64,000 nt of DNA from Paguma larvata (GCA_030068075.1 CM057825.1:82661123-82725122); one strand, 5' to 3'; shown: positions 33,536 to 45,169, counted from the stretch's first letter. Made by a program: numbers and translations. The notes: generated by a model not told the origin, from the letters alone.

Positions 33536-35719
33536 CTGACACAGACTAGACTCAGAGAAATATTTTCCTACTGTAAGAAAAATGGTCACACAAATGCCAC
33601 ACAAATTGGCAAGTGGCACTCAGCCTCAGTGTGATGGTAGTTGTCTGCTAACTGAAAAGCATGTGTCTCTGACCACAAACTCTATTAATAATTATTAATT
33701 AGCTCCATACATTTTTACATATATCTGCTTTAAAAATAAATCTAGATCGCTGACTTTTGTTCAAACTGGAGACTCAGATATAAATGAGCTTACTTTCCAG
33801 CATGGGCAAGTCAATTGGAGTTGAAGATCGGCTGTCCCATTAGGCAGGGCAAGTACTCTTCTGCTAGCCACAGTCCCCTCAGCCAGCCTCACTCATTTAT
33901 ATGATCTACCTGGCCTCTATGAATATGAATTGGTTATCCCTGGTCTAGTGAGAGATAATAGATTAAGCAAACAATAAATTTTGTTGCTGCTTCTAGGAAA
34001 ATTACCATTGAACATGAGATACTACAACCATCATGGAGAGATTCAAAGAGACCAAGGCTGTTAACTATATTTTGTATGATTGGATCATTGCATTTACCTG
34101 TTCCAATATTTAACTCCGAATTCCACAGTAAAACATCAGTCTTATGACTCACAATGAGAAAAATCTAAACATACAGAAAAATAACAGAAATGTATAATTG
34201 TTATTTTTAACCCATTTATCTTATACAGTTGGTTAAACAGTCTCAGAATCTGCCGGATGAGAATTTAGAGAAGGACTCTTAGGCAGAGATCTTGATCAAA
34301 ATTCTGTATTCCAGACTTCAAAATGATCGAGGGAACATTCAATAGCTATCTCTTTCAATCCACCCATTACTATAGGTTAGTATTCGGAGCAAGGGGACAA
34401 GCTAATACGCCAAGGTGGCTGAGACTATGGAAAAAAAATCACAAAACTTTTTCCAAAGGTAAGAAATATTAAGACACCATTGGCTCTGTAAAGCGATTCT
34501 CTCAGAAGAGATGTCATAATGCGAACATTAGCACACACTTTTATTTTCGAAATGGTGCACTGCCTTCTCAGGCCATCATGAAAGAGTAGCAAACGATCAA
34601 GTCCCAGGGCATCATCAATGAACTCTGCTCCAGACTCTGTGCCTGAATTTCCCATGTTTCATAACATTCTGAAGTTTATAAACCTCAAGAGAGTATATTA
34701 AGGGCCTTGCTTTTTTTTTTTTTTTAAATATAAGATACCTAGAAACAAGAAAGGGTTTTTATTTTTTTCCAACAAAAAGGCTACTTGAAATACACTGCTT
34801 AATTCACACATGAACTAATCTTATAAGGAATATTTGTTCTTTTTGTTCATAACCTGGCCTATGACAAGGGTGAGGAAGAAGAAAAAGTCGCCCAAGGCAC
34901 TTACAAGCCCTACAAAGACTTTATTAAAAAGAAAAATACCCACAAATTTATTACCGATCCATCTAGATCTTTTACCGTGTTATGTCATCTCTCATGAGAG
35001 GACTGTAACTTCAGAGATTTAAAAGCAAAAAAAGGCACAAAAGCAAATTTTACAACGTAAAGAGTAAACCATTTAAAGATACAATTTTTTCTCCTACATA
35101 CTTGAGAGAAAAATCAGAAGCTTCGGAAGGATCAAATTTGCCTTCACCAAGGTCAATAAATGCTCAGCGCAGTCAGTCCAATAAATATTTACTAAAATCA
35201 CAACTTGTGTAATATATATTTTATTATTATGAAGTGCATTTATGACATCAGTGAGGCTTCCAAGCAAAGGAAATAAATGTGAAGAGGTTTAAATTATAAA
35301 GGAAAAAGCATGGCATAATTGCATGTTTCGGTAATAGTTTATTACTTAATATTTTAAGGATCTTTATGTCCTTTTTATATCTAAATTGTTGTCTCGAAAG
35401 CAGAAGGTGAATGAGAACTGTCATTTACCATATGCATTATAAATCCTCTCAACTCTCAATCCAGTTAAATGCAGTAATAATCTCAATCATACCAAGAGAA
35501 TAGGGATTCTGCTGGTTAAATTTTAACTCAGGCTTCTAAATAACTATTTTATACTGAGATTTGTTTAAAAGGCTGCAAGTACCAAAAGCCTGAAGTGAGG
35601 AGTAATAAGTAATAGTCTTCCTGAAGGCGGCTGGAAAACCAGTAGGACTCTGACTTTATAAAAAAGGAGAAATTAAATCATGGCTTGGAAAATACAAGCA
35701 TGTCAGACAGGAAGAGAAG
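33536..35719. other. Single-copy DNA, no gene seen
   Basis: Only a poly-T tract at 34712-34726 and simple AT-rich stretches. Short frames on both strands lack any recognised pattern. No coding or RNA evidence. Confidence 0.55.
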
Positions 35720-35890
35720 AGATTGTTCAAGTCCTGGTATTATTCTTAAGTTACTCCATTATATCGGATACAGTTTTTGCCACTGTTTCCTAATCTCTGA
35801 AATGGAAATTATATTTCCTATATACCTGAGTGAATTCTTCTAAGAGGAAAATATGATAATAAAGATGCCTTGGAAAATAATGTAAGCTAA
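35720..35890 (+). repeat. MIR SINE
   Basis: 'caagtcctggtattattctt', 'aagttactccattata', 'gtttcctaatctctgaaatgg', 'tgagtgaattcttctaag' matches the middle of MIR in order. Confidence 0.55.
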
Positions 35891-36159
35891 GTAGTTTTAT
35901 ATCGGTAGTGAATCTAACACAGAGCTATCATATATGCAAGTGCAACTAAAATTTGAAGAATTTAAACACAGGTGAAGTTTCTCCTTAGGACTACAGAGAC
36001 CTTGAAAGAGCAAGCCGGATGACCTTACAACAACAAAGTAAGCAAATTCATGTTTCTGGTTTTTTCTTAAACGTATTGAAATGCTGAGGTTAAGGGTAAC
36101 CAAGTAACCTGCAGTCTGAGAGATAAGAGATATAAGACATGAGTACTTGTTTACCAGGG

Positions 36160-37080
36160 GAAGGTTGAGGCTGACCCCGGCAGGAATTGTGGTGATGGGT
36201 GGGGACTCAGAACGCACAGGTAAGAGCATGAAGTCCCTGGAGCCTCAAATTAGTACCTTCTTGCAAGTATTTTCTCCATGAACCCCACTGGATACTCACA
36301 GAGAATACTGAGTGAGATCTGAAAAAGTCCCTCTCGTGGTGTGGAATTGAGGGGAAGAAGTAACAGTCAGTATGAAAAGGGCATCAAACTCTATTAGGAT
36401 TTCCTCCCCATGTCTCCTATGGAACACATGCCTTACTACACAGGAGAAAGGGCACTAACACTGTCACCTTTTGGGCACTTTTGAAAACTCTCTGAAACTC
36501 CTCAGTGGGGATGGGAACAAAAGCTAAGTCCCGGGAGAGGGGCAAGAATGCAGTGTGCCCCAGAACTACAGCTTGAGGGAAGAGAAGAAACACTGAAAAG
36601 ACAACACCCCTGAGACGCAACGACACGATGCCCACCCTAGATGCTTCACCAGAATAACAAAGAACACTTCCTCACACTCCACTGCCAAGCTGACATGTCA
36701 TATCACAAGTAACTAGCAAGAGTCTGACCTTCTTTGGTATTCAGTATAAAAAGATAACAAAATGCTAATGGCAGACAGCGAAAGAAAAAAGGAAAACACC
36801 TTGACACACCAGTCTACACCATAAATACAACATATTGCTAGAGTAGTTTGAAGACTTTGGTGTCCTGAGGGTAACCATACCAACTACAAAACTCAAATCC
36901 AGCTCCGCTTCTAACTACATTAACTCAACTCCATCACCCAAGGCCTGGAAGAGAAAAGCTATGTCCATTTTCAAGCATACAACCTACTACTTCAATTTCT
37001 ACGGTCTTCTATAAAATGTCTGTCTTCAAACAAAATTCAAAATATATGAAAAGACCAGGAAAGAAAAACAAACAAAAAAG
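36160..37080 (+). mobile_element. Old LINE-1 5-prime region
   Basis: 'gactttggtgtcctgagggt', 'aactacaaaactcaaatcca', 'ccaaggcctggaagagaaaa' and 'cggtcttctataaaatgtct' recall the 5-prime UTR of ancient (L1M-type) elements in sense orientation. No frame is open. Assignment is from memory; the left edge is uncertain. Confidence 0.5.
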
Positions 37081-37084
37081 CCCT

Positions 37085-37286
37085 AAACTCTTCCATAAAA
37101 AAAACCCAAAGAACCCAATTAAAAAAATAGGCAAACGACTTGAAGAGATATTTCTTCAAAAAATACATACAAGTGGCAGAAAGGTATATGAAAATATGGT
37201 CAATGTCATGAATCATCAGGGAAATGGAAATCCAAACAACAATGAACTATTACCTCACATATGTTAGGATGGGTATTGTTGAAAGA
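37085..37286 (+). mobile_element. LINE-1 ORF2 segment
   Basis: Sense reading corresponds to the ORF2 stretch that encodes the 'aaatgggcaaa' to 'catcagggaaatggaaatcc' and 'ttacctcacatatgttagga' region. A partial frame reads PIKKIGKRLEEIF. It directly follows the 5-prime-type sequence, so most of ORF1 and ORF2 has been deleted between them. Confidence 0.85.
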
Positions 37287-37487
37287 CAGAAAAAAGAAAG
37301 AAAGAAAGAAAGAGAGAGACAATGTGTGAGAGGAGGAAAGGCAGAGAGAGACGAAGACAGAATCTGAAGCAGACTCCAGGCTTTGAGCTGTCAGCACAGA
37401 GTCTGATGTGGGGTTTGAGCTCATAAGTCATGAGATCATGACCTGAGCCAAAGAGATGCTTCACTGACCAAGCCACCCAGGTATCCC
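37287..37487 (-). mobile_element. CAN SINE, diverged, with (GAAA)n tail
   Basis: Minus-strand copy: 'ccaagccacccaggtatccc' at right, 'gtcatgagatcatgacctgag', 'gctgtcagcacagagtctga' and an A-tail that has become (GAAA)n at 37292-37313. It lies at the end of the L1 ORF2 piece. Confidence 0.92.
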
Positions 37488-37616
37488 ATTTCTGACTTCC
37501 TAAAGTCACTGACAGTGACTTAGAGCAGGGTTAGAAACTTGGGGTCCGAGGCTTACTTTTGTATAAGCCTCTAGATAACAACGTTTGTTCCATTGTTAAA
37601 GGGTTGTGAAAAATAA

Positions 37617-37716
37617 AAATGGAAAGAGAAACAGAAGAAGAGACAAAGAAGAAGTGTGGGAAAGAAGCAAAGGAAGTGGAAGACAAGGAGAAGAAAGAGG
37701 AGAGGGAAGAAGAAGG
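37617..37716. repeat. Polypurine (GA-rich) tract, about 100 bp
   Basis: Nearly all A and G with few pyrimidine interruptions (aaagagaaacagaagaag, gaggagagggaagaagaagg). Low complexity; could form triplex (H-DNA). Confidence 0.9.
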
Positions 37717-38109
37717 TGTTATGTGTGGCCCTTAAAACCTAAAATATTTACTGTCTAGCTCTTCACAGAAATAGATTGCTGTCTCCTGAGCCTGACTCTT
37801 GGGCACAAGAACCAAAGGCAATCTTTGAGTTGGAAATTTTAGAACATGGGGGTTAAAGAAATCACATCAAAGTTAGTGTAAAAACATCTGTCTCACCTCA
37901 AACTAAAAGCATGCAGAAGGATACCTGGGAAGAGTGTGGGGGTCTTCTTGGGGAAGACCTAAGAATCTCACTTTCCTGCTTAAATTTGAGTTACCTAAGC
38001 ATCATTCCGAAGCTCAGTGTATCATTCAGTCCTTGTTTCAGCTCAGCTTACAACACTGTGGTCCAAAACAATAACTGGCATTATTTTGTTGTGAAAGTGT
38101 TATACTAAT
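37717..38109. other. Single-copy DNA
   Basis: Nothing recognised. Confidence 0.5.
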
Positions 38110-39208
38110 TGTTTTATTGTGTTTATATTTTCTTTTCTTTTATCTGGCATTTACTGGGTATTCTTGACCTGAATATGCATGTTTTCCCTACTCTAGGAAG
38201 TTCTTTTCTACTAGTGTTTTGATCATTTTAATTTTCCTGTTTTCTTTATTCCTTGTTTCAGTAACTCCACGTCCTGAAGCACCTGTGTGTGTCTGTGGAC
38301 GTAGTGGATCTTCTCACATATCTCTTTTTTTTTTTTTTTTCCTGGTCTGTTATTTTTTTTTTCTTTTTTCTTTTTTGTCATTTTGCCATTTGGCAGATTT
38401 TCTCAACTTTATCTTCCAGTGTTCTGTGGAATTCTTTATATTCAGAACTGTACATGTCAATTTCTTATTCTCTGATTATTCCCTTTTTGTAACACCCTAA
38501 TTTTGTTTTAGGATGCAGAATCTTTGAAAATTCTCTGTGTACAATAATATACCTTTTGCTAAACTTTTCTTCTGTTTCTTAGACTTCTGTTTCTTCAGAA
38601 GTTTTTTTTTTTCTTTTTTGCAGGTTTATCTTTGATTTTCACTTTCATCTTGAAGATTTTTATCAAATGAACGTCTTCTTAGACTTTCTCTTGTAGTGGA
38701 TTCATGTTCTGATTTCTGATTATTCCTGTACATCTTTTTCTGAATTCTCAGGAGGGAGAGGTGGTAAACAGGGGCCACCGATTGGCTTTATTTTGCTTTT
38801 GTGACTATTTTGATCTTTTTTTTTTTTTTCACTCTTCTTATGGCACTTTAAACTATGTCATTTCATTGTCCTCTACCTGTCATGACTTCTGAAAAGCAAT
38901 CTGCAAAATTCTTATGTTTGGTATTCCGTAGGTAATTTTTTCTCTAGATACCTCCAACTTTCTTCTCTCTCTCCTTCTTAGCTCTTGGTTGGCTGTGGCT
39001 AGATTTTTGGGTTTGGGTGTCCTTTTTGATATTTCTGTGCTTCTTGGATATGTAGTTAGTCAATTTGATATGATTTCATAGTTCTTGGAGGCTGAGTTCT
39101 AGGTTCTTCTTTTTTTTAATCAGCACATTCTTCATCTCTATCACTGTGTTTATCATTTCTTGTGTTTTTGTTGGATTCCTTTTTATGGTTTCCATGTCCT
39201 CGCTGAAT
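38110..39208 (-). mobile_element. Old LINE-1 5-prime region, reverse orientation
   Basis: 'tgtcatttcattgtcctcta', 'tcttagctcttggttggctg', 'ggtgtcctttttgatatttc', 'gtgcttcttggatatgtagt' and 'cctttttatggtttccatgt' read as the antisense of an ancient L1 5-prime UTR/ORF1-side region. T-rich tracts at 38323-38375 and 38817-38830. The left boundary is uncertain. Confidence 0.55.
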
Positions 39209-39247
39209 GATCAGACACTTAATTGACTGAGTCACCCTGGAACCCCT
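39209..39247 (-). mobile_element. CAN SINE head fragment only
   Basis: 'tcagacacttaattgactga' then 'gtcaccctggaacccc' is the reverse complement of the first ~38 nt of a CAN SINE. There is no body or tail. It sits at the edge of the L1 fragment. Confidence 0.8.
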
Positions 39248-39480
39248 TCTATAATTCCTTCTATCCCTCACAGACTCTAACACCATCACTAGCTATGAGA
39301 TACCCAATAACCATTTGACAAATTGCTAAAAGCTTCACTTTCGCAATATACCATTGCCATGATCCCACTATTCAACCCATCCCTCCTGGATTCTGAATTA
39401 AATGACCAGGAAAAAAATAATAAAGAATCGAGAGCCACAGAGTCAATTGGTAGGATGGCATTTTAGATTTCAAAATACTG

Positions 39481-39678
39481 GGGCACCTGGGTGACTCAGT
39501 CAGTTAAGCAGCTGACTTCAGCTCAGGGCATGACCTCACAGTCTGTGAGTTCGAGCCCCACATCGGGCTCTGTGCTGATGGCTCGGAGCCTGGAGCCTGC
39601 TTTGGATTCTGTGTCTCCCTCTCTCTCTGCCCTTCCCTTGCTCACACTCTGTCTCTAGATCTCTCAAAAATTAAAAAA
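39481..39678 (+). mobile_element. CAN SINE, first of a stacked pair
   Basis: Head gggcacctgggtgactcagt, body 'gggcatgacctcacagtctg', 'ctctctgcccttcccttgct', A-tail. Flanked by aaaatactg at 39472-39480 and 39679-39687. Confidence 0.96.
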
Positions 39679-39692
39679 AAAATACTGTATTT

Positions 39693-39881
39693 GGGGCACC
39701 TGGGTGGCTCAGTCAATTAAGCTTCTGACTCTGTTTTGGTTCAGGTCATGATCTCATGGTTCATGAGATTGAGCCCTATGTGCGGCTCTGTACTAATAGC
39801 GCAAAGCCTGCTTGGGATTCTCTCTCTTCCTCTCTCTCTGCACATCCTCTCTCTCTCCCTCTCAAAATAAATACATTTTTA
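39693..39881 (+). mobile_element. CAN SINE, second of a stacked pair
   Basis: Head ggggcacctgggtggctcag, a diverged body ('ttttggttcaggtcatgatc'), CT-rich region, tail 'aaataaatacatttttaaaa'. Flanked by aaaatactgtattt and aaaatactgtgtta. It reuses the target word of the first copy and is more diverged. Confidence 0.95.
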
Positions 39882-39894
39882 AAAATACTGTGTT

Positions 39895-42405
39895 AGCAAA
39901 CCCTGACCTGTATCAGTTGAACGTAAGATTCGGCAGGTAAAACAGAGCAAAACTTCTGGAGCATCTCATTTTCTGGCCCTTATATTTGCAAATGGAGAGG
40001 AAGAGTCATAGATTATGACTTGGCGTGTGCAGATCTAGAAGACCATGCGGAGAGGCTCGGGCAGAGCATGTATGTGCTGTTGACAGGCAGGCACACACGC
40101 CACCATCCACTGCCCAGGTGTCCTTATGTCCTCCAAAGCTGTGATGGTGAGTCAAGTAACCTGTTTAAAAACTCCCACAGTCTCCTAACCACAGCCACCT
40201 GGCTTGTAATTATAGACTTTATTATAAATAGATACAAACTTTAAGTGATTAGTTATTGTGTACAAAGTATTCAACCGTGGACCACCTGATTTTCGCATAC
40301 TCTTCTACCTTCTCCTTCCTTTAATACATCCTGGCTATTAATAGAAAACACCTGTTTCCTGATAGTCTTCCAAGCTATAGAGAACATACATTTATGTAGA
40401 AACAGCTGGGAGAAAGGTCCTTGTGAAGGACAACGAAATACAATCCTTACCACCACGAAGTTTCTCCTGTCGCTGCCGAAGGAAGCAGGTAAGCCTGCCT
40501 TGCATCACTACTGCACAAGCCACAACAGAGTGAAGCTGGGGATAGTCCTTAACTACTATGGGCGGATTAAGAAAATCCAGCAGCAATAAGGCTAGGATTT
40601 CCATCTGATCCTAACAAACAAACAAAAAAATGTTTCTAAAACCACAGGTGAATGGCCTCACCTGAAAGCCAGGAGCTAGGTTGCAAACATTCACCACTTC
40701 CCTTTCGTGTCTTTTTCCCCGCACCTGCACACACCTACGCTCTTTCCTTCTTGATACAGATGCATGGGACATCCAGCCTCAATGATAAACTGGGAGCAGC
40801 AAAAGAAAATGAATGATGACAGGAAATGAAAGTGGCAGTGACAGTTTGTGGTTGTTTGATTACTTAAATGCAATGAATGGTGGCCGCGGAGTTTCCTGTC
40901 AACAAGTGTCTGTATAGAAAAATAAGAAAGCAATCAAAACAGTAACTGACATTTCATGGCATTTCAGAGAAACCCAGGGTTTCATGCTCACCAAAACCAT
41001 CTGTCTAGTATTCTTGCTAGGCACTACCACTCATCCTGAAAAGAGTCAGGGTAAAGCTGAGGTGGGGGATGCCGTGCTGGCTCAGGATTTTAACCTCCAA
41101 GGGCAGGTGGGCCAGAAGATGGAAGACTAGCCTGAACGACCTCTTTGTCACATCCACAGCAACAATTCCGGAAATGCCAAAAGATAACAAGCTGGGACAT
41201 GGGTCCCAATGCGAATCTCATTAATAGTGTACTTAGGTGCTCTTAAATCACTTAATTTACTCTCTGTGCCTTAATTCCTTCTCATAGAAAAAATGCTATG
41301 TTCCCTTCTTGTCATTAGGCCAGGACTCTGCTAGACCTCTGAGGTACAGCAAGAAATTCTACAATGTTAGAGGTATTGGGCATCAGTACACCATGCTACG
41401 CCACGTGTGAATCTGGAAAGAATGGAGAGATGGCACGCAAATCTCAGCTAATATTGATCATATTTTCTTGGCTGAGTGAGCATATTCTCATCCCACCACA
41501 CTTTCGGCTCTCTTCCGAGGCCTCCCCACTCTTAAGCCAGATTTCTTGCCATTTTATCCTTTGATCTTGGAGCTAGTCTTGCCTCTTAACTTGTCCCAGT
41601 TAGATTTCTACTTTCACCCACTCCAGCTAAGCAGCACGCTCCCTCCTGTCTAGGAGACAGCCCTACCGATTGCCTTCCTGCCGGGAAGTTCCTCCCACTC
41701 AGAAAAGTACGAACCTATACTGCCTGGCCCATCCTTTATGGCTGAAATGCTTCTCTTCCTTTTTTTTTTTTTTTTTTTTCTTTTTTTAAAAAAGAAAAGG
41801 CTTTAGAGAAATGGGACTGTAATTAACAACTGACAAAAATATCTGGGCTTGAGCTGAAGTGGGAAATCACAGAGGTTACTTACTTATTTTCTCATGCATT
41901 TACCATTTGTTCTCTTTTCTCAGGGAAGTTGAAAAGACCTGAGGTTCAAACTTAATAAGGCCTCATACTGTTTCTAAGAGTATTTACAACATACAAAGTA
42001 TAAGCCAGTGCATTGCTTATATTTAAATTTGTTTTCACTCATCGGAGCTATTACACAGTATGCCATCGCTAAACCTTTATAATAAGGAACACACGTTTCT
42101 CAGCCACGAAAGGGAATGAAATGTTCAGCAATTTGAGCTCTCTGGAACTGGGAAGGTGACAAAACATTGATATGCATCCCATCTATTCTACTAATTTGGT
42201 TCCGGCATTAGGAGGGATTGCCTGGGGCAGAGTCCTTTCACTGTGTACATGTTCTTGGGAATTAGCAGGTGAACCAAACAGTCCATAGCGATGACAATGA
42301 CATTTTTCAAAAGACTCAACTTTACTAAGCTGATTCTCCAAATGTCTTTTCTCTTTTTGAAAAAACAACAACAAGTTTTAAAAAAATTTAATTGATAGTA
42401 CAAAT
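39895..42405. other. Single-copy DNA, no gene seen
   Basis: Contains a T-rich tract at 41759-41787 followed by A-rich sequence. Frames such as 40020-40244 (+) and 40933-40691 (-) are unsupported by any familiar motif. No promoter or poly(A) arrangement found. Confidence 0.5.
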
Positions 42406-42422
42406 ATTTTTTGCCCTTTTAA

Positions 42423-42461
42423 GAGTCTCATGCTCTACCGACTGAGCTAGCTGGGTACCTT
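42423..42461 (-). pseudogene. tRNA-Lys(CUU) 5-prime-half retrocopy, tailless
   Basis: On the minus strand the sequence from 42456 down to 42421 reads like nucleotides 1 to about 38 of tRNA-Lys-CUU: D-arm agctagctcagtcgg, then tagagcatgagac, then the anticodon CTT and two A. About 2 mismatches in 38. It stops in the anticodon loop, so T-arm and acceptor 3-prime strand are absent. No poly(A). A direct repeat flanks it: tgcccttttaa at 42412-42422 and 42468-42478, extending to 17 bp with one mismatch. The head of a CAN SINE would be much less tRNA-like. Confidence 0.85.
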
Positions 42462-42744
42462 ATTTTATGCCCTTTTAAAAAGAACATTCTAAGAACTCAA
42501 AGACAAAGTAAGAAACAAATTGTTTTCACTTGTGTGAGAATGTCTGCACAATCAACCTTCTGCTAGCCATCTTCATATTTTCTGTGGATTTGTTCAATCC
42601 GCTGTCCATGGCAAATGACTCTAGGAGAATAATACCATGCGGTGATAGCGATGGCCTGAAATGTAATATTTAAAACATGAGTCCTTAAGGATACAAAATA
42701 AGTAGAATTTTTTTCACTTTCTGGATCATTTTTACTCTCTGAAT

Positions 42745-42905
42745 GGGGAGTAAAGAGATCTCTGGATTTTAGTCTCAGTCTTGTAAGTAAATGTGTATGA
42801 TACATCGAGTAGGTCACTTAATTTTTCTGGGCTTAATTTTTATTTGTATAATAGGAAATTTTAGATAAATCTTAAGTTCTCTTCACAAATTTTATGATTC
42901 CATTA
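42745..42905 (+). repeat. MIR-like SINE
   Basis: 'agtaggtcacttaatttttc', 'tgggcttaatttttatttgt', 'ataataggaaattttagata', 'cttaagttctcttcac' follows the MIR middle with its 'tcacttaacctctctgagcctcagttt' core, strongly diverged. Confidence 0.5.
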
Positions 42906-43110
42906 TTTGAGAATTTTAGTATAGACACTGAAAAATATATTTCCAAAGTTTAAAAGATTTTACTTTTAAATTGTGCTTGTAATACTACTTGTAGTTCTTG
43001 CGTTTGTAATACTATAGTCACCATCACTCATTTAATATCTTATTGAAGGTTAATTAATATAGAAATAATACTTCATACTCAAAATATTTAGATTTTTAAA
43101 AAGTATTTTG

Positions 43111-43263
43111 AATTTTTATTTCTTTTGAGAGAAGAGAGAGGGGAAGAGAGAATCCAAGCAGGCTCTCCACTTACAGTACAAGTGAGATCTTATGAACCGT
43201 GAGATCATGAACTGAACAGAAATCAAGAGCTAGATGCTTAACCAACTGAGCTGCCCAAGTGCC
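43111..43263 (-). mobile_element. CAN SINE with internal deletion
   Basis: Minus-strand copy: 'accaactgagctgcccaagtgcc' at right, 'accgtgagatcatgaactga', then a GA-rich piece. The middle is shortened, giving only about 150 bp. Flanks 43088-43110 and 43264-43285 are similar (ttgatcttttgaaaatattttg). Confidence 0.88.
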
Positions 43264-43324
43264 TTGATCTTTTGAAAATATTTTGTATCTATTATTGCAC
43301 AAAATAGCTTTATATGGTCAATGG

Positions 43325-43445
43325 GAGAGAGATAATTATTATCATTTTAAGGGTCATGTCTATTCATGGTCATACAAGATGTTAGCAGCAAAACTTAGAA
43401 CCAGAATTTTTAAACTTTGAGACCCACATTCTTAATACAATTTGC
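43325..43445 (-). repeat. MIR SINE
   Basis: Antisense order 'ataattattatcattttaag', 'ggtcatacaagatgttagca', 'cttagaaccagaattttta' is the reverse complement of MIR. Confidence 0.55.
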
Positions 43446-43729
43446 ATGACACTGTCATTCAGATAGCAGCTCTAGAAAAGGAAATTTAAGAAACCATTTA
43501 CTTTCTGCATTATAGAGAGCTGGCCAAGAGGTGTCTTTGTGGCATTTTTTGCTCATGGCATTTGTCATGAGTTATGAGTATGTTTTTCCAAGTTTCCAAG
43601 GTGAATATATGTGTATATAGCCAGTGAAAATTTTCTGGGGATACTCAGACTTCTTTAAACCCAGATATGTTTTTACTTTATATACATTCAAAAAAGGAAA
43701 ATAAGTTCTGACTGTTTCTAAATTTTATT

Positions 43730-43927
43730 TCATTATTTATTTTTTGAGAGACGGAGACTGAGTGTGAGTGGGGGAGGGGAAGAGAATGAGGGAGACACAG
43801 AATCCAAAGCAGGCTCCAGGCTCTGAGCTGTCAACACAGAGCCCATGTGGGACTGGAACCCATGAACCACAGTATTATGACCTGAGCCGAAGTCGGATGT
43901 TTAACCAACTGAGCCACCCAGGCACCC
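43730..43927 (-). mobile_element. CAN SINE
   Basis: Minus-strand copy with 'aactgagccacccaggcaccc' at right, 'gaaccacagtattatgacctg', 'ctgagctgtcaacacagag', GA-rich part and tail. Weak flanking repeat aattttatttc/aatttttaaaa. Confidence 0.94.
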
Positions 43928-44065
43928 AATTTTTAAAATAACGAGACAATATTAATAAATGTCTTCCATATTAGCAACAACCACCACTCTTCTCTTTCTC
44001 ATTACCGCCCATAGTTCAGTGCTGTGATCTCTTGAACTAAGCAGCTGGATCAAGAACTATACTAG

Positions 44066-44181
44066 GGGGCACCTGAATGGCTGAGTTGGTCGAATGGGGA
44101 CTTCGGCCCAGGTCATTATCTCCTGGTTCTTGAGTTCAAGCCTCACATCAGGCTTGCTGCTGTCAGCGCAGAGCCCACATC

Positions 44182-44222
<41 letters not shown>

Positions 44223-44291
44223 TGCTCCTCTGTTCATGTTCTCTCTCTCATTCTCTCTCTCCCTCTCGAAAATAAAAATTAAAGAAAAAAA
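44066..44291 (+). mobile_element. CAN SINE, older copy
   Basis: Head gggggcacctgaatggctga, body 'ccaggtcattatctcctggt', 'gctgtcagcgcagagcc', (CT)n about 44191-44220 and tail. Target duplication aagaactatactag (44052-44065) and aagaactatgttag (44292-44305). Confidence 0.95.
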
Positions 44292-44599
44292 AAGAACTAT
44301 GTTAGTATCAAGATGCTTTCCTTTTTATTTATATTATACTCCATAAGAAAGTGATTGGCAACTGTTCTGTGGTCCTTGGGTAGACCTCATATCCCTAGAT
44401 GAGATGTCCGCCTACAGCTAATTCAGTAGGTATGATATTATACTAGAATGTGTACATTATTTCCCTCAGCAAACATCTCTAGAGTCTTGGAGGTGGCATG
44501 ACATTATTCATCTTTGGTTTGAGTGACCCAATAAAAATGAGACAGGTATGGAGTTAGTTAGAATGTTTGGTTTACTCTCTAATGTGTCAAGAATCAGAT

Positions 44600-44830
44600 T
44601 CACGCATTCTTTTATTCCTTCTGTAAAAGTTTATTGAGTTTTTCATGTGATCAAGGTATACTATTTTAGGTGCTGGTGATACACTGAAAACAAGACAGAC
44701 ATATACCTATTCCTGTGGAGTTTCCATTATGGTTGAGTGGAATGAAAAATCCCCAAGGAAGCATGAATAAACAAGACAATTTCAGAATGGAATGATGCTA
44801 TACAATGTGATAATATGATAAATACTTTGT
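44600..44830 (-). repeat. LINE L2 3-prime end, reverse orientation
   Basis: 'aaaagtttattgagtttttc', 'ttttaggtgctggtgataca', 'ctgaaaacaagacagacata', 'ctgtggagtttccattatgg' is the antisense of the L2 3-prime end. Confidence 0.6.
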
Positions 44831-45169
44831 TGGGTTGGCGAAAGTGCTACATTGCTTTGGAGGGTAAGAAAGTCCACCCTATGGACACTTGCCTATTCTG
44901 AGAAAATGAAAAAGTAAAAATCCAGGATGTATTGGTAACCCAGTCAGCAAATAGAGAAATAGTGCTGAGAGCAGTCTCTGGAATCTTCCCTGCTTCCACA
45001 GTAGTCAATCCCCAGAGTCTAGCAAATACCTGAAAATCCACTATTGAAAGGATTTTTCTTTCTTTTTCCTGGTTGTTAAATTATTAACATTCCAATACTC
45101 TTGAGAGGAGAACCATATTAAGTCTATCCTCTTAATTTTAGTGTAAATTGGCTTGATAGATTTTTTTCT

